From an uncultured Pseudomonadales bacterium (GTDB lineage: Bacteria > Pseudomonadota > Gammaproteobacteria > Pseudomonadales > Porticoccaceae): a DNA stretch of 14,323 nucleotides. A model generated the notes under the pieces. It saw only the letters and a list, made by a program, of their open reading frames with translations. It was not told the origin of the DNA and ran no database searches. The stretch is from contig CAJQJT010000081.1 in assembly GCA_905478725.1 (NCBI GenBank), positions 1 to 14,323 on the forward strand. The letters are read 5' to 3'. Position 1 is the stretch's first letter, and every line of letters begins with the position of its first letter. The translations under genes were made by a program, and so were the position numbers. Positions 8,020-14,323 of the stretch are shown here, piece by piece.

Positions 8020-8053
8020 CTGTTTAATAAAGCGCCCTTCATAAGCTGGTTGA

Positions 8054-8383
8054 TTAGCTCTCCATATCCGCTAACCAATCATAAAATTCTAAGTCGTCGT
8101 AGAGATCGAAGTTCTCCTCAGCCAGTTCTGAGTAATAATCGTCCCCAATGATTTCTCGTTCGGGGGAGAGTAGCGAACCTGTAGGTGCATAGAGCAGGGC
8201 GATCAGTAGCGCCGACCCCATAGAGGTTGCCAGTGCTGGCCAGAGTATTGAACTGGTCTTCCTGTGCTTTTGCTGCAGGGCATTGTTGCGTCCCTGAGCT
8301 AGACGAAACAGGTCTTCATTGGCAGTGTCTCGCTCCAAGGCGACAAGCTGATCCTGCAAGCTGCGCTCTGTATTACTATTCAT
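8054..8383 (-). CDS. Small single-pass membrane protein, candidate anti-sigma factor
   Basis: A 109-residue protein with a charged cytoplasmic N-terminal half (about 1-45), one hydrophobic segment (about 46-66, ILWPALATSMGS onward) and a strongly acidic tail ending DLEFYDWLADMES. It has no zinc-finger anti-sigma motif. The ATG at 8383 has GGAGG about 9 nt upstream and overlaps the end of the sigma gene by 8 nt, so the two are translationally coupled. A small membrane protein encoded directly after an ECF sigma gene commonly restrains it, and similar sigma / DUF3619-like / DUF3106 gene orders are known in Betaproteobacteria. Anti-sigma function is therefore reasonable but not shown by any motif. 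Confidence 0.72.
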   Translation of the reverse strand: MNSNTERSLQDQLVALERDTANEDLFRLAQGRNNALQQKHRKTSSILWPALATSMGSALLIALLYAPTGSLLSPEREIIGDDYYSELAEENFDLYDDLEFYDWLADMES

Positions 8384-9155
8384 GTCGGTAATCCTCCAGT
8401 GAGGCTCTCAGGGAATGCATGGCTCGAGAATAGTGGGTCTTAACGCTACCCTGGCTGCAGCCCATGGTTTCAGCGGTTATGGCAGTGCTCATTCCGTCCC
8501 AGCAGCGTAGCATAAAGGCTTGACGCTGACGTCCGGGTAACTGGGCAACTGCCTTAGAAAGTATGTCCATTTGCAGGTTCCGAGCAACCGTCTGATCGGG
8601 GCCGTCGCTTTTACGACCCTCGGCGCGGTCGATTAAGTCCGCACCTTCATCGCTGGCTTTCATGCCAAAACTGGCGAGACTAAAAAGCCTATTTTTAACT
8701 GCATTGCGACGATAGTGATCAGTAATTTTGCGGTTTAAGATTTGGTAAAATAGTGGTCGCCATTCGCTGGCGCTCTTGGCTGAGTATTTCTCAACCAGTT
8801 TGAACATCGCGTCTTGCACTATATCCAGCGCGTCATCGCGGCTACCTGTGGCCATTCTTGCCATATGAAAGGCGCGGCGCTCAATACTCTGTAGAAATTC
8901 ATCCATAGAGACCTCAGTGACGGGCAATTCCTCCCCGGACTTAGCCACTAATCCGGGCATCGTTTTGTTATTGGTCGTTTGCTCAAACTCATTTTCCTCG
9001 GCGATGGTGCTGCTTCTATTACCCCGGCAATTGTCGGTAACATTGATCTCAATATAATTGCCTTCGGGGCTTGCCTGAGCCCTCTGTGGTTCTGGTAACA
9101 AAAGGTCGAATTCCAGTTCCGCAGTGGTCAATTCCGGGTTAACGGTAGTCATCAT
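8376..9155 (-). CDS. ECF-type RNA polymerase sigma factor with long N-terminal extension
   Basis: The C-terminal 176 residues are an ECF sigma factor. Region 2 includes SRDDALDIVQDAMFKLVEKY and WRPLFYQILNRKITDHYRR, and region 4 includes LPGRQRQAFMLRCWDGMS and GCSQGSVKTHYSRAMHSLR, the helix-turn-helix that reads the -35 element. Starting at 9155 gives 259 residues with an 83-residue polar extension of no known domain. An ATG at 8906 (M84, MDEFLQSIERRAF), with GAGG 5 nt upstream, would give the usual family length. I keep the longer form because the frame stays open with normal codon use, but the start is uncertain. The long form overlaps the upstream gene by 17 nt. It probably directs transcription of this cluster or of envelope genes. 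Confidence 0.85.
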   Translation of the reverse strand: MMTTVNPELTTAELEFDLLLPEPQRAQASPEGNYIEINVTDNCRGNRSSTIAEENEFEQTTNNKTMPGLVAKSGEELPVTEVSMDEFLQSIERRAFHMARMATGSRDDALDIVQDAMFKLVEKYSAKSASEWRPLFYQILNRKITDHYRRNAVKNRLFSLASFGMKASDEGADLIDRAEGRKSDGPDQTVARNLQMDILSKAVAQLPGRQRQAFMLRCWDGMSTAITAETMGCSQGSVKTHYSRAMHSLRASLEDYRHE

Positions 9156-9759
9156 CTAAAAGTTCATTTAGCAGAAGCATGGTGGTTACCCATTCGAGGT
9201 AACTATCGTCGTGCTGGTGATGGTTGCGTTTATGACCACGATGATAGCGCAGGTAATGCGTCCTGTAGCGATCATGATTGGAACTATAATAGTGCTTGCG
9301 CAGTTCTCGATAGCCCTGGCGTTGTCTGTGGCCCAGGTGCTTATTGTAGCTGCGGTAGTCTTTATAGTCGCGACGGTCGCGCCAGTGATTGTAATTATTG
9401 CCATCAAAATGGCTGAATGCGGCGATTCTATCTTGGTATTTTCTTGTCAGTTTATGCTGCCTAATTGTCTCGGCGCGGTACTTTTTAGCTTGGTACTTTT
9501 TAGCTTGGTACTTTTTATCTTGGTACTTTTTATTCTGATGTTTTTTATACGCATGTTTTTTAGCATGATGCTTGCTATCGCTGTCTTTGCGGTGATGGTT
9601 TCGATCAGCCTGCTGTCGGTGTTTGTCATGGCTTTGCGTAGAATAGCTATTATGCTCATAGCTATGATCAGCCCCAGCTCGATCAGGTTTGGCTAGCGCC
9701 GTTGCCGGGAACGCCAGCAAGCCAGCACTGAGGGTCAATATGGTTAGAATCCGTTGCAT
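9139..9759 (-). CDS. Secreted His/Lys/Tyr-rich repeat protein
   Basis: A 206-residue protein with a clear signal peptide (MQRILTILTLSAGLLAF then PATALA, cleavage near residue 23). The mature part is extremely rich in His (about 23), Lys, Tyr, Arg and Asp, with almost no hydrophobic core. Residues 66-95 are six pentads of the form xKKYQ/H (for example DKKYQ, AKKYQ), encoded by 15-nt repeats. The C-terminus ends with a more ordinary LEWVTTMLLLNELLDDDYR. The start has an excellent site, AAGGAGA 6 nt upstream. No known family was recognised. His/Asp clusters suggest metal or surface binding, but this is inference. It precedes and overlaps the sigma gene, so it may share its transcript and be part of its signal or output. 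Confidence 0.78.
   Translation of the reverse strand: MQRILTILTLSAGLLAFPATALAKPDRAGADHSYEHNSYSTQSHDKHRQQADRNHHRKDSDSKHHAKKHAYKKHQNKKYQDKKYQAKKYQAKKYRAETIRQHKLTRKYQDRIAAFSHFDGNNYNHWRDRRDYKDYRSYNKHLGHRQRQGYRELRKHYYSSNHDRYRTHYLRYHRGHKRNHHQHDDSYLEWVTTMLLLNELLDDDYR
9477..9566 (-). repeat. 15-nt tandem repeats encoding KKYQ pentads
   Basis: Six consecutive 15-nt units start with GGTACTTTTTAGCTT (plus-strand reading) at 9477, 9492, 9507 and 9522; these four are near-identical. Two diverged units follow to 9566. Third-position identity in the first units points to recent expansion rather than selection for the amino acids alone. Confidence 0.85.
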
Positions 9760-9834
9760 GTTTATCTCCTTAATTGACTGTCGCTCTGTTGAACGGTGGC
9801 GGGGGAGATTGGTTGACTGGGGTTGCCGCTAATC

Positions 9835-9911
9835 TAGAAAGCTCTCGGCTAGAAAGCTTTTTTTTAGAAAGCTTTTTTTAGAAAGCTTTGTGTCAGAACT
9901 GGGCTAGAAAG
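9835..9911. repeat. Phased TAGAAAGC repeats upstream of the secreted repeat protein
   Basis: TAGAAAGC occurs at 9835, 9850, 9865 and 9879, with a variant TAGAAAGT at 9905; starts are 15, 15, 14 and 26 nt apart. Between copies run seven to eight T. Three copies continue into AAAGCTTT, a palindrome. The 214-bp spacer between xthA and the secreted repeat gene has no open gene. The array could be an operator series or a slippage-prone tract; no T-rich intrinsic terminator is convincing here. Confidence 0.75.
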
Positions 9912-9973
9912 TATTAAGTCATAAAGCCTTTTTATTAAGAGCGCGCCATGACCAGAGCACGCTATAAAGCAGC

Positions 9974-10789
9974 TTAGAGACGCAAATCAGCCCAAATAGG
10001 GCAGTGATCCGAGGGTTTTTCAAAACCTCTGGCCTCGGTGTCTATGCCGGTATCTGCAATTCGCTTCATCAGTGAAGGCGAGGCCAGAATAAGATCTATA
10101 CGCAGGCCACGCTTCGGCTCTAGGTCAAAACCTTTACTTCGGTAATCGAACCAGCTGTAGCTATTATCGCCAGAATTTTGCTCTCTAAAGCTATCCTGCA
10201 AGCCCCAATCGAGTAGGTTCTGAAGCCATTGCCGCTCTTCGGGAAGAAATGCACACTTGCCAGTCTTGATCCAGCGCTTCGCATTCTCTGGCTTAATGCC
10301 CACATCTATATCGTCAGCGGCGACATTCATATCGCCCATTACAGCCACCAGATCCTCTGGATTAAAGTTGTTATCTAAATAGACGAGCAGGTCAGCGTAA
10401 AACTTTTCTTTGGCAGGAAATTTTGTCGGGTGAGCGCGACTTTCGCCCTGAGGGAAATAGCCATTAATCACATGTACGGTTTGACCGTTGATCAGATACT
10501 CGCCGTGAATCATACGCCGCTGTGCATCTTCTTCATCTGAGGGGTAGCCACGCGTAACGGCGACGGCTTCCGCTTTACTCAGCAGGGCAACCCCATAGTG
10601 GCCTTTTTGGCCGTGGAAATTCACCTGATAGCCGAGATCCGCAATCGCCTGATGAGGAAACTCTTCATCGCTTACCTTGGTTTCCTGAAGGCCGATAATA
10701 TCCGGCGAGTGCTGCTTAATCATCGCCTCAAGCTGGTCTATACGTGAGCGCAAACCATTGACGTTAAATGAAACAATTCGTGCTGTCAT
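9974..10789 (-). CDS. xthA: Exonuclease III (AP endonuclease)
   Basis: A 271-residue cytoplasmic DNA repair nuclease of the exonuclease III family. It cuts at abasic sites and removes nucleotides from 3' ends of duplex DNA in base-excision repair. Catalytic residues are all visible: N9 in SFNVNGLR, E36 in GLQETKV, Y111 in NGYFPQGESR, D153 and N155 in MGDMNVA, D232 in LRIDLILA, and D261-H262 in KPSDHCPIW. The segments GQKGHYGVALL and TGKCAFLPEERQW are as in the E. coli protein, and length is normal. Its ATG lies 2 nt after the prc stop without a strong ribosome site of its own, so translation likely depends on prc. Pairing with a periplasmic protease has no obvious functional logic. Confidence 0.96.
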   Translation of the reverse strand: MTARIVSFNVNGLRSRIDQLEAMIKQHSPDIIGLQETKVSDEEFPHQAIADLGYQVNFHGQKGHYGVALLSKAEAVAVTRGYPSDEEDAQRRMIHGEYLINGQTVHVINGYFPQGESRAHPTKFPAKEKFYADLLVYLDNNFNPEDLVAVMGDMNVAADDIDVGIKPENAKRWIKTGKCAFLPEERQWLQNLLDWGLQDSFREQNSGDNSYSWFDYRSKGFDLEPKRGLRIDLILASPSLMKRIADTGIDTEARGFEKPSDHCPIWADLRL

Positions 10790-10791
10790 AG

Positions 10792-13041
10792 CTATTTGTC
10801 GACCTTCTGTGAGCGCACCATCATTTGTTTACTGGTGGGTTTTGCCAATAGGCGAATTTGATCGGCGAGAATATGGCCAGCTTCCTGGAGCATTGGATCA
10901 GTCTCGGCTATATCTTCCTCTTCTTCTTCGTCCTCCTCAGTCTTAGCGTCCGCCGCATCAACGACTGAAATATCTTTAGAGTTGGTTAGAGCCACCTCAG
11001 GTGCCTCTTTACTCACTGCGGTGTCACTGTCGTTGGCGACGTCTTCAGTATTGTCATCGCCTTCAGCTACAGTCTCGGCTTCGGTGTCATCGTCGTCACT
11101 GGTTTTATTGTCGCTTTTCCAGGCTTTTTGATCTGCGTAGAGCTCAAGGCCTTTTAACTTACGGCGCTTATTCTCAAGTATAAAGCGCCGCTTATCCCAG
11201 TCGCGGCTCCGTGCTCGACGCTTTTCAATATCGAGCGACACAGCATTGTCAGCATCCCAGCTGTTGCTTAACTCTAGTGTATCCACCAGGTGCACAAAAT
11301 CAGGGTCACTGGCGATACGCAGCTCATGCTCCGCAGTCAATATAGGCACAAATTGCTTAACGCCGGACATGGATTTAAACGGCACGCTGTGAATATTGTC
11401 CCAGGGCAGGGCGTTGTCCTGCTGGCTTTCACCTACTTCGTCTTTGTCATAGAGGGAAGGAAATTCAATGTCCGGCACTACGCCTCGGTGTTGGGTGCTG
11501 TCACCGGAGACACGATAAAACTTTGAGACAGTAAGCTTCAATTGGCCGCTGCTGAGACCGGTTACATCTTGCACTGTGCCCTTACCAAAGCTCTGACTGC
11601 CAACTACAATAGCGCGACCATAATCCTGCAGTGCGCCGGCAAATATCTCTGAGGCCGAGGCGCTGAGACGATTAATCAAAACCAGTAGTGGCCCATTGTA
11701 GGCAGCACGCATCATTGCTCGCTGATCCCGGGAAACCTGTTGGTAGGCATTGCGGATCTGAACCACTGGGCCTGTATTAATAAACAAATCAGTGAGCATG
11801 GTAGCTTCATGGAGTGAGCCGCCACCGTTATTGCGCAGATCTAGCACAATGCCGTCAACCTGCTCTTCGCGGAGCTCGCTAAGCAGTTTATACACGTCTC
11901 TAGTGGTGCTTTTATATTCGGGGTCACGCTTGCGATAGGCATCAAAGTCCATGTAAAAAGCGGGGATATCGATTACCCCTAGGCGTAAATCGACGCCATT
12001 TTGATTAACCTCAATGATTTTGCTCTGAGCGGATTTTTCTTCCAGCTTGACCTTGTCTCGGACAATAGCAATCACTTTGGTGCTATCGCTAGAGTCGCTG
12101 CCGCCTTCAATGAGCTCTAAGCGAACGGTGGAATCTTTAGCACCACGAATCAGGTGCACTACATCATCAATGCGCCAGCCAATCACATCCACAAGCTCCT
12201 CGTCCCCTTGGCCCACAGCGATGATTTTGTCAGAGGCTTTTAAAATGCCCTGCATATCAGCTGGTCCACCGGGAATAACCCGTGCGACTTTAGTGTATTC
12301 ATCTTCGGTGCGCAGCTCGGCGCCAATACCTTCCAGAGACAGTGACATGTTGATCTGAAAATTTTCCGTGGTGCGAGGAGAAAAATAGGAGGTGTGAGGA
12401 TCGTAGAGGGAGGCGAGGGCGTTGGCATAGAGCTGAAAGACGTCCTGACTATCTCGCTGTTCCATCTGGGTTATCTGGTTGTTAAAGCGCTTAACGAGCA
12501 ATTCCCGGGCCTTAACCGGCTCTTTGTCATTGAGTAATAATCGGATCATTGAGTCTTTGATGCGCTTGCGCCAGTAATCGCGCTGTTCTGCGGCGCTCTG
12601 CAGCCATTGGCGCTGTTCACCATCGAGAACGATGGTCTCGTCGACGCTGTAATCAAATACATAGTCGCTTTCGAGCAGTTCAATATTGGCACTCAACTGC
12701 TCAAGCATGCGGTCGCGGAGACGATTAAACATCACAAAGCCTGGGCCAACATCGCCGCGGCGTGCCAAATCATCCAGTTTGCTAGACCACTGATTAAACT
12801 CTTCAATATCAGACTGCAGGAAATAGCTCTTCAGCGGATCTAACATTTCTATATAGGTGGAGAGATAACGCGCGGAGAGTTCGTCGTTAATATCCTGGCC
12901 ACGGTAATGTCGGGTGGCGAGACGATCGAGGATTTCACGGTAGAGTGCGGTCTGATCTGACTGCTTTTCGATTGGAGCTATGGCTACAGCGTTCAGCGAA
13001 AATGAAACAGTGAGTACGAAGGCGAGGATAGCGCGCGACAT
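10792..13041 (-). CDS. prc: Tail-specific periplasmic protease Prc (Tsp), long acidic C-terminal region
   Basis: A 749-residue C-terminal processing peptidase with an N-terminal signal peptide (about 1-20). It trims or degrades periplasmic proteins recognised by their C-termini. Order: helical N-domain (about 30-225), PDZ (about 228-315, with SLEGIGAELR and PGGPAD), then the S41 protease core with LDLRNNGGGSL (400-410), SASASEIF and SFGKGTVQ. By spacing to E. coli Prc the Ser-Lys dyad is S462 and K487, with D473 also kept. The C-terminal helical region is interrupted at about 643-714 by a highly acidic, low-complexity stretch, which explains the extra length over the roughly 680-residue E. 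coli protein. AAGGA lies about 9 nt before the ATG. It is first in an operon with xthA. Confidence 0.95.
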   Translation of the reverse strand: MSRAILAFVLTVSFSLNAVAIAPIEKQSDQTALYREILDRLATRHYRGQDINDELSARYLSTYIEMLDPLKSYFLQSDIEEFNQWSSKLDDLARRGDVGPGFVMFNRLRDRMLEQLSANIELLESDYVFDYSVDETIVLDGEQRQWLQSAAEQRDYWRKRIKDSMIRLLLNDKEPVKARELLVKRFNNQITQMEQRDSQDVFQLYANALASLYDPHTSYFSPRTTENFQINMSLSLEGIGAELRTEDEYTKVARVIPGGPADMQGILKASDKIIAVGQGDEELVDVIGWRIDDVVHLIRGAKDSTVRLELIEGGSDSSDSTKVIAIVRDKVKLEEKSAQSKIIEVNQNGVDLRLGVIDIPAFYMDFDAYRKRDPEYKSTTRDVYKLLSELREEQVDGIVLDLRNNGGGSLHEATMLTDLFINTGPVVQIRNAYQQVSRDQRAMMRAAYNGPLLVLINRLSASASEIFAGALQDYGRAIVVGSQSFGKGTVQDVTGLSSGQLKLTVSKFYRVSGDSTQHRGVVPDIEFPSLYDKDEVGESQQDNALPWDNIHSVPFKSMSGVKQFVPILTAEHELRIASDPDFVHLVDTLELSNSWDADNAVSLDIEKRRARSRDWDKRRFILENKRRKLKGLELYADQKAWKSDNKTSDDDDTEAETVAEGDDNTEDVANDSDTAVSKEAPEVALTNSKDISVVDAADAKTEEDEEEEEDIAETDPMLQEAGHILADQIRLLAKPTSKQMMVRSQKVDK

Positions 13042-13280
13042 AATGGTTGTCCTTATCAGTGTGAAGCTAGTTTATCAGAAGTCGATTTAACTACTATAGA
13101 CATCTTGTTGGTTAATTCGATCAGTAACTTGGGTATTATCTGTGTCGGGGAAAGGGCTTGACCTAAAGCAGACCCTACAGATCTGCTATGTCCTCTAATC
13201 TCAATTAGTGGACTTTAGTAGACAGGGCCAGTAGAGGCTGATAAAGTCGCCAACAAGCTTAAACCTGAGAATCTACATCA
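13042..13280. other. Divergent spacer between prc and the recombinase gene
   Basis: This 239-bp AT-rich spacer must hold both promoters. On the reverse strand TATAGT (13093-13098) is a plausible -10 for prc, about 50 nt before the ATG, without a good -35. On the plus strand TTGACC (13158-13163) resembles a -35 but no matching -10 sits at the usual distance. A strong inverted repeat lies inside it and is listed separately. No gene was seen. Confidence 0.4.
13190..13213. repeat. Inverted repeat upstream of the recombinase gene
   Basis: GTCCTCTAAT (13190-13199) and ATTAGTGGAC (13204-13213) pair with one mismatch around a CTCA loop. A perfect 8-bp palindrome CAGATCTG (13178-13185) lies just upstream. 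Looser outer arms (CCCT near 13172, AGGG near 13224) extend the symmetry. No T-run follows, so an operator, recombinase site or structured leader is more likely than a terminator. Confidence 0.6.
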
Positions 13281-14323
13281 ATGTCCAAAGCCTTCATCGC
13301 CTGTCCGCTATTTGATGCCCATAAGTCTTTTGTACGGTTGCCAATGGCAGTTAAGATGCTTGATGGCTACCCAGACTCGAAATTATTTCTCGATAAGATC
13401 TGTAAATCAGTTCCCGACGCCCGTGAAGACTTTCTCTACACCCAATCCTTTTTGAAAAGTTACAGCCGTAAAAGCGAAGCAACGTTTCGCGGTTACCGCA
13501 ACGAGGTTGAGCGCCTATTACTCTGGGCCTGGACCATAACCGGCAAAAGCGTCATTCAGCTGAAACGCCCAGATCTCGAGAGTTACTTTGATTTTGTTCA
13601 CAGTCCACCGGCAGCCTGGGTTGGCGATTCGGTGCAAGATCGCTTTAAAACAATCGGCGGAGAGTGCCGTCAAAACAAAAACTGGCGGCCATTCGTCGGC
13701 AAACTCGCCAAGGAAGACCGTAAACAGGCGATCGTGGAGGGCACTGATATCAAGATATCGAAGGATGGCCATACCCTGAGCCACGAAGCCATGAAGATCT
13801 GTTACTCGGCGGTATCTGCTTATTACGACTATTTGACCGATGAGGGCTATGCCTTTGGCAATCCCATTCCGGCGATTCGTAAACAGTCGCCCTACCTTAT
13901 TAAAGGCGCCACCCAGAAAACCATTAAACGATTGTCAGATCTACAGTGGGACTTTGTTCTAGAGTGTGCCGAGACCGCGGCGGACAAAGACCCAATGCAC
14001 GAGCGCACACTGTTTGTCATTGCGACCCTTAAAACCCTCTATTTAAGAGTATCTGAGCTTTCCGACCGATCTAATTGGCAGCCGGTGTGGAAGCATTATT
14101 GGCAAGACAGCGACGGCAACAATTGGCTTAAAGTACTGGGAAAAGGTAATAAACTACGGGATGTTTCAGTGCCGAGTGCCCTTTCACCTTACATTGACCG
14201 CTACCAGCGTTACCGTTCATCACTGAACTCATCCTTTGGTATTAACTCTGCCATGGTGGCAAAAAATCGTGGCTCGGGGGGCATGACGTCTAGGCAGCTG
14301 CGGCGTATTGTTCAAGAAGGATT
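13281..14323 (+). CDS. Tyrosine recombinase / phage integrase family, cut by window end
   Basis: The frame runs from ATG 13281 to the window edge, 347 codons without a stop. The N-terminal part (about 50-200) looks like a SAM-like core-binding domain, split by an insert at about 106-165. The catalytic domain follows: LKTLYLRVSELSDRS gives the first catalytic Arg (R256), and VLGKGNKLRDVSVP is the beta-hairpin with the catalytic Lys (K288 most likely). TSRQLRRIV leads toward the HxxR motif, but that motif and the Tyr nucleophile lie beyond the window, so activity cannot be judged. An in-frame TGA at 13266 excludes a longer N-terminus; the ribosome site is weak. No other phage or transposon genes are in view, so it may be a solitary chromosomal recombinase. 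Confidence 0.85.
   Translation, partial: MSKAFIACPLFDAHKSFVRLPMAVKMLDGYPDSKLFLDKICKSVPDAREDFLYTQSFLKSYSRKSEATFRGYRNEVERLLLWAWTITGKSVIQLKRPDLESYFDFVHSPPAAWVGDSVQDRFKTIGGECRQNKNWRPFVGKLAKEDRKQAIVEGTDIKISKDGHTLSHEAMKICYSAVSAYYDYLTDEGYAFGNPIPAIRKQSPYLIKGATQKTIKRLSDLQWDFVLECAETAADKDPMHERTLFVIATLKTLYLRVSELSDRSNWQPVWKHYWQDSDGNNWLKVLGKGNKLRDVSVPSALSPYIDRYQRYRSSLNSSFGINSAMVAKNRGSGGMTSRQLRRIVQEG

Noticed and set aside
7761..8027. Plus-strand open frame through the spacer repeats, giving SLF-rich sequence
   Set aside because: It begins inside the DUF3106 gene on the opposite strand, has no ribosome site, and stays open only because the repeat unit lacks stops in that frame.
7933..8053. A lysine/glutamate-rich coding remnant on the reverse strand within the spacer array
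   Set aside because: A frame of about 33 codons is open between stops but contains no start codon or ribosome site, so it is not a gene; decayed coding repeat remains possible but cannot be supported.
9211..9696. Very hydrophobic 161-codon open frame antisense to the secreted repeat protein
   Set aside because: It is what the complement of His, Lys, Tyr and Asp codons must give (mostly Val, Leu, Phe, Ile, Met). The opposite strand has a signal peptide, a strong ribosome site and operon context; this frame has none.
9940..9963. Terminator after xthA (AGCGCGC with GCACGCT, one G-U pair)
   Set aside because: The stem forms, but no U-run follows on the reverse strand, only a mixed TTAATAAAAA stretch.

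Overview
The window reads as a stretch of ordinary chromosome from a free-living, aerobic gammaproteobacterium. ThrH, the 4Fe-4S type of CysH, ETF-QO, EtfB/EtfA, Prc and XthA all resemble Pseudomonas-type proteins. The base composition is close to balanced and the AT-rich spacers suit a marine Cellvibrionales-like lineage. That placement is inferred from protein resemblance remembered by eye, not from a search.

Layout. Positions 2-133 hold the last 43 codons of an unidentified plus-strand gene. It converges on a minus-strand sulfur-assimilation pair: APS reductase (cysH, 670-1395), then a small thioredoxin-like CxxC protein (315-647). Divergent from cysH lies a plus-strand run of thrH (1567-2184), a TetR-type regulator (2252-2971) and a DUF1285 protein (2968-3534), the last two overlapping by 4 nt. 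Next is the electron-transfer-flavoprotein locus. ETF-ubiquinone oxidoreductase (3655-5295, minus) diverges from etfB-etfA (5554-7232, plus), and each side ends at a clear intrinsic terminator. Together these carry electrons from acyl-CoA and other flavin dehydrogenases to ubiquinone.

From 7315 to 9759 there is a minus-strand cluster. In transcription order it holds a secreted His/Lys/Tyr-rich protein, an ECF-like sigma factor, a small single-pass membrane protein with an acidic tail (a candidate anti-sigma factor), and an exported Lys-rich DUF3106 protein. It resembles a self-contained envelope-signalling unit. Four A/T-rich tandem-repeat tracts, all with a period near 15 nt, lie within about 2.6 kb here: two inside genes and two in spacers. 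This is the most unusual part of the window.

Positions 9974-13041 hold a tight minus-strand pair: the tail-specific periplasmic protease Prc, with an unusually long acidic stretch near its C-terminus, then exonuclease III (xthA) 2 nt downstream. A 239-bp spacer with a strong inverted repeat separates prc from a divergent tyrosine recombinase (13281 onward), which is cut by the window end before its HxxR and Tyr motifs.

No tRNA, rRNA, CRISPR array or complete insertion sequence was seen. No stretch above 300 bases lacks a gene.
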